This document shows, piece after piece, positions 4,669-6,318 of a stretch of 6,318 nucleotides of DNA. The notes beneath the pieces are model-generated. The model made no database searches. It saw nothing but the letters and a program-made list of their open reading frames with translations, and was not told the origin of the DNA. Position 1 is the first letter of the stretch; each line of letters begins with the position of its first letter. The stretch is from Cytophagales bacterium (GTDB lineage: Bacteria; Bacteroidota; Bacteroidia; Cytophagales; Cytophagaceae). A program made the translations under genes and the position numbers. The stretch spans positions 1 through 6,318 of the forward strand of contig JANYCO010000054.1 in the NCBI GenBank assembly GCA_025360235.1, written 5' to 3'.

Positions 4669-6185
4669 AGTTTTACAAACCCAGGCTCAGACAGAATCTC
4701 TTCAATATACTCTCTGGTATTAGAAAGTCTCGGTACTTTATTTTGGGCACCAATTTTTCCTTTTTTCTTAAGCCAATTGTAGAAAGTACCTTCTATTGCG
4801 GAGTGAAGAATGGGTCTCTGTAAAGCCAGGTCTTTGTAACGTTTGGAATCGTAGTCGGAATTTACTTCACGAAGCGTAGCATCCAGTATAGAAATAAATT
4901 CCTCGAGATTTTTTGGAGGAATAATAAATTCAACCACCCATTCGTGGGCGGCTTTATTATTTTCAGAAAAGAAAACAGGAGCCGCTGTAAAATTGTTGAT
5001 GGTAGCACCCGTCATGCTGCACGCTCTAGTCATGGCAGACTCGGCATTTTCAATTACAAGCTCTTCTCCAAAAGCATTTATAAAATGTTTGGTTCGCCCT
5101 GTAATTTTTATTCGAAAAGGAGAAAGAGAAGTAAAACGAATGGTATCTCCAATTTTATAGCGCCAAAGCCCGGCGTTGGTCGAAATTAACAAAGCATAAT
5201 TTTTATTTAATTCTACTTCATCGAGACGTAGGGTTTTCGGATTTTCATTTTCAAATTCCTCTGCCGGAATAAACTCAAAATATACACCGTTATCCAGCGC
5301 CAGCAGCATCTCATCAGAGTCTTGTTGATCCTGCATAGCGAAGAATCCCTCAGAGGCGTTATAGGTTTCGTAATATTTTACCTGATCTCCGGGAAAGAAT
5401 TTTTTGAATACATCTTTGTAGGGATGAAAGGCAACTGCACCATGAAAGAAAACATTAAACTCCGGCCATACTTCCAGAATATTTTTTTTGCCTGTTACCT
5501 CTAAAATTTTTTCCAGGAGTACCACAGTCCAGGTAGGTACAGCAGAAATATTAGTGACATTTTCTTTGCTCACCGCTATCGCCATCTTTTCTATTTTCGA
5601 TTCCCACTCGTTCATAAGCGCGATGTCCATAGAGGGAGTGCGGCCAAATTCAGCCCACTTGGGAAGATTGGCAATGATCAGAGCAGATACATCGCCACAG
5701 TTTAATTCACCAGTGAAAGGATTGGCGCTATAGCTTCCACCTATACCAAGACTTTTCCCTGAAAACAATTCGCTCTCAGGATTATTAACAAAGAAACAGG
5801 TTAAAGTATCTTTGCCACCCCTGAAATGCGTGTCTTTCAGCGACTCTTTGGAAACAGGAATAAATTTGCTGCGAGCATTGGTAGTGCCGGAAGATTTGGA
5901 AAACCATGAGATAGGAGAGTCCCAAAGAATATTCGGTTCGCCTTTCATAATCCGCTCAATGTAAGGATAAATTTGTTCGTAGGAGGAGGTTGGAACCCTT
6001 TTAAAATCTTCAATATTGCGAATAGAATGGTAGTCAAATTTTTTACCCCATTCGGTATCTCTACCTTTATTGATAAGGTATTCGAAAAGTTGTTCCTGAA
6101 CCTGAAAAGGATTTTTCCGGTAGGCATCAATTCTTGTTATTCTCGTTTTAAGGAGTGCTCTTAATATGCTGTTTACCAGTGCCAC
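4659..6185 (-). CDS. GH3-superfamily acyl-adenylate-forming protein
   Basis: Related to plant GH3 enzymes, which activate carboxylic acids (e.g. jasmonate, auxin) with ATP and join them to amino acids; the role of bacterial members is not established. Seen in its 508 residues: nucleotide motif I, SSGTTNARSKFIPV (98-111); motif II, YNASEGFFA (275-283); motif III, WRYKIGDTIRF (341-351); the hinge segment GRTKHFINAFGEEL (363-376); and a C-terminal lobe with KIGAQNKVPRL (477-487), likely holding the second-half-reaction lysine. All motifs are intact and the length is normal, so it is probably active. It starts at GTG (6185); an in-frame TAA lies only three codons upstream and no ATG precedes it, and homologues as I remember them begin at this point (M-x-x-x-N-S). 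It follows the partial gene at the right edge by 54 bp, suggesting an operon. No signal peptide; cytoplasmic. Confidence 0.92.
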   Translation of the reverse strand: MALVNSILRALLKTRITRIDAYRKNPFQVQEQLFEYLINKGRDTEWGKKFDYHSIRNIEDFKRVPTSSYEQIYPYIERIMKGEPNILWDSPISWFSKSSGTTNARSKFIPVSKESLKDTHFRGGKDTLTCFFVNNPESELFSGKSLGIGGSYSANPFTGELNCGDVSALIIANLPKWAEFGRTPSMDIALMNEWESKIEKMAIAVSKENVTNISAVPTWTVVLLEKILEVTGKKNILEVWPEFNVFFHGAVAFHPYKDVFKKFFPGDQVKYYETYNASEGFFAMQDQQDSDEMLLALDNGVYFEFIPAEEFENENPKTLRLDEVELNKNYALLISTNAGLWRYKIGDTIRFTSLSPFRIKITGRTKHFINAFGEELVIENAESAMTRACSMTGATINNFTAAPVFFSENNKAAHEWVVEFIIPPKNLEEFISILDATLREVNSDYDSKRYKDLALQRPILHSAIEGTFYNWLKKKGKIGAQNKVPRLSNTREYIEEILSEPGFVKLKN

Positions 6186-6239
6186 CTGTTCTATTTATAA
6201 ATTCTGAGTCTGCAATTATTTGTGATTCCCAAGTCAACC

Positions 6240-6318
6240 CTAGAGTTCTTTCTGAGCTTTTTCCTGATCGTCTTTTTCGAGAAGATCATCTTTTCTTTTT
6301 AATTCAAAATATTTCCCA
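6240..6318 (-). CDS. C-terminal end of an unidentified gene, cut by the window edge
   Basis: One minus-strand frame is open from the window edge to a TAG at 6240-6242. Its 25 visible residues are strongly charged (beginning GKYFELKRKDD and ending AQKEL), as in the cytoplasmic tail of a membrane protein or a coiled-coil end. Such a Lys/Glu/Asp-rich composition with a clean stop 54 bp before the GH3 start favours a real gene in the same operon. A Tat translocase subunit or another membrane protein is conceivable from remembered Bacteroidota neighbourhoods of GH3 genes, but too little is visible to name it. Confidence 0.5.
   Translation of the reverse strand, partial: GKYFELKRKDDLLEKDDQEKAQKEL

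Noticed and set aside
6235..6242. TAGGGTTG on the minus strand as a -7 promoter for GH3
   Set aside because: One mismatch to TAnnTTTG, no TTG at -33, and it overlaps the stop codon of the upstream gene; operon transcription explains GH3 better.
1..6318. CRISPR array, tRNA/rRNA genes, transposase or phage genes
   Set aside because: No regularly spaced repeats, cloverleaf or rRNA-like sequence, and no open frame with transposase, integrase or phage motifs on either strand.

Overview
The window looks like Bacteroidota DNA, probably from the Chitinophagaceae/Sphingobacteriia side (an inference, not a placement). The signs are an AT-rich, Lys/Asn/Ile-heavy coding style, no convincing Shine-Dalgarno sequences, TAnnTTTG-type -7 promoter elements just upstream of two genes (TATCTTTA at 1703 and TAAATTTG at 3249), and a gene set typical of that phylum (DUF2461 protein, YeeZ-like SDR, single-function aspartokinase, bacterial GH3 protein).

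Layout. 1-195: AT-rich non-coding DNA with a small repeat/hairpin at the end of the first gene. 196-1346 (minus): a two-gene unit of an unrecognised 211-residue protein followed by a stand-alone SET-domain protein, 23 bp apart. 1347-1727: a 381-bp non-coding gap that separates divergent genes and holds several hairpins and a short tandem repeat. 1728-3209 (plus): a DUF2461/TIGR02453 protein followed, with no spacer, by an atypical YeeZ-like short-chain dehydrogenase. 3285-4616 (plus): an AKIII/LysC-type aspartate kinase with its own promoter. 4624-4668: a strong hairpin terminator between convergent genes. 4659-6185 (minus): a full-length GH3-superfamily acyl-adenylating enzyme starting at GTG. 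6240-6318 (minus): the charged C-terminal tail of a gene running off the right edge, probably cotranscribed with GH3.

How the genes work together. Aspartokinase makes the first intermediate of the lysine/threonine/methionine/diaminopimelate pathway; nothing else from that pathway is present. The DUF2461-SDR pair is almost certainly co-expressed, but neither has an assigned substrate. The SET protein and its upstream neighbour form the most accessory-looking unit. I see no mobile element, CRISPR array, tRNA or rRNA, and no convincing new multi-gene system. The points most worth a second look are the structured 1347-1727 gap (especially the hairpin at 1377-1404), the orphan 211-residue/SET pair, and active-site or effector-site substitutions in the SDR and the aspartokinase.
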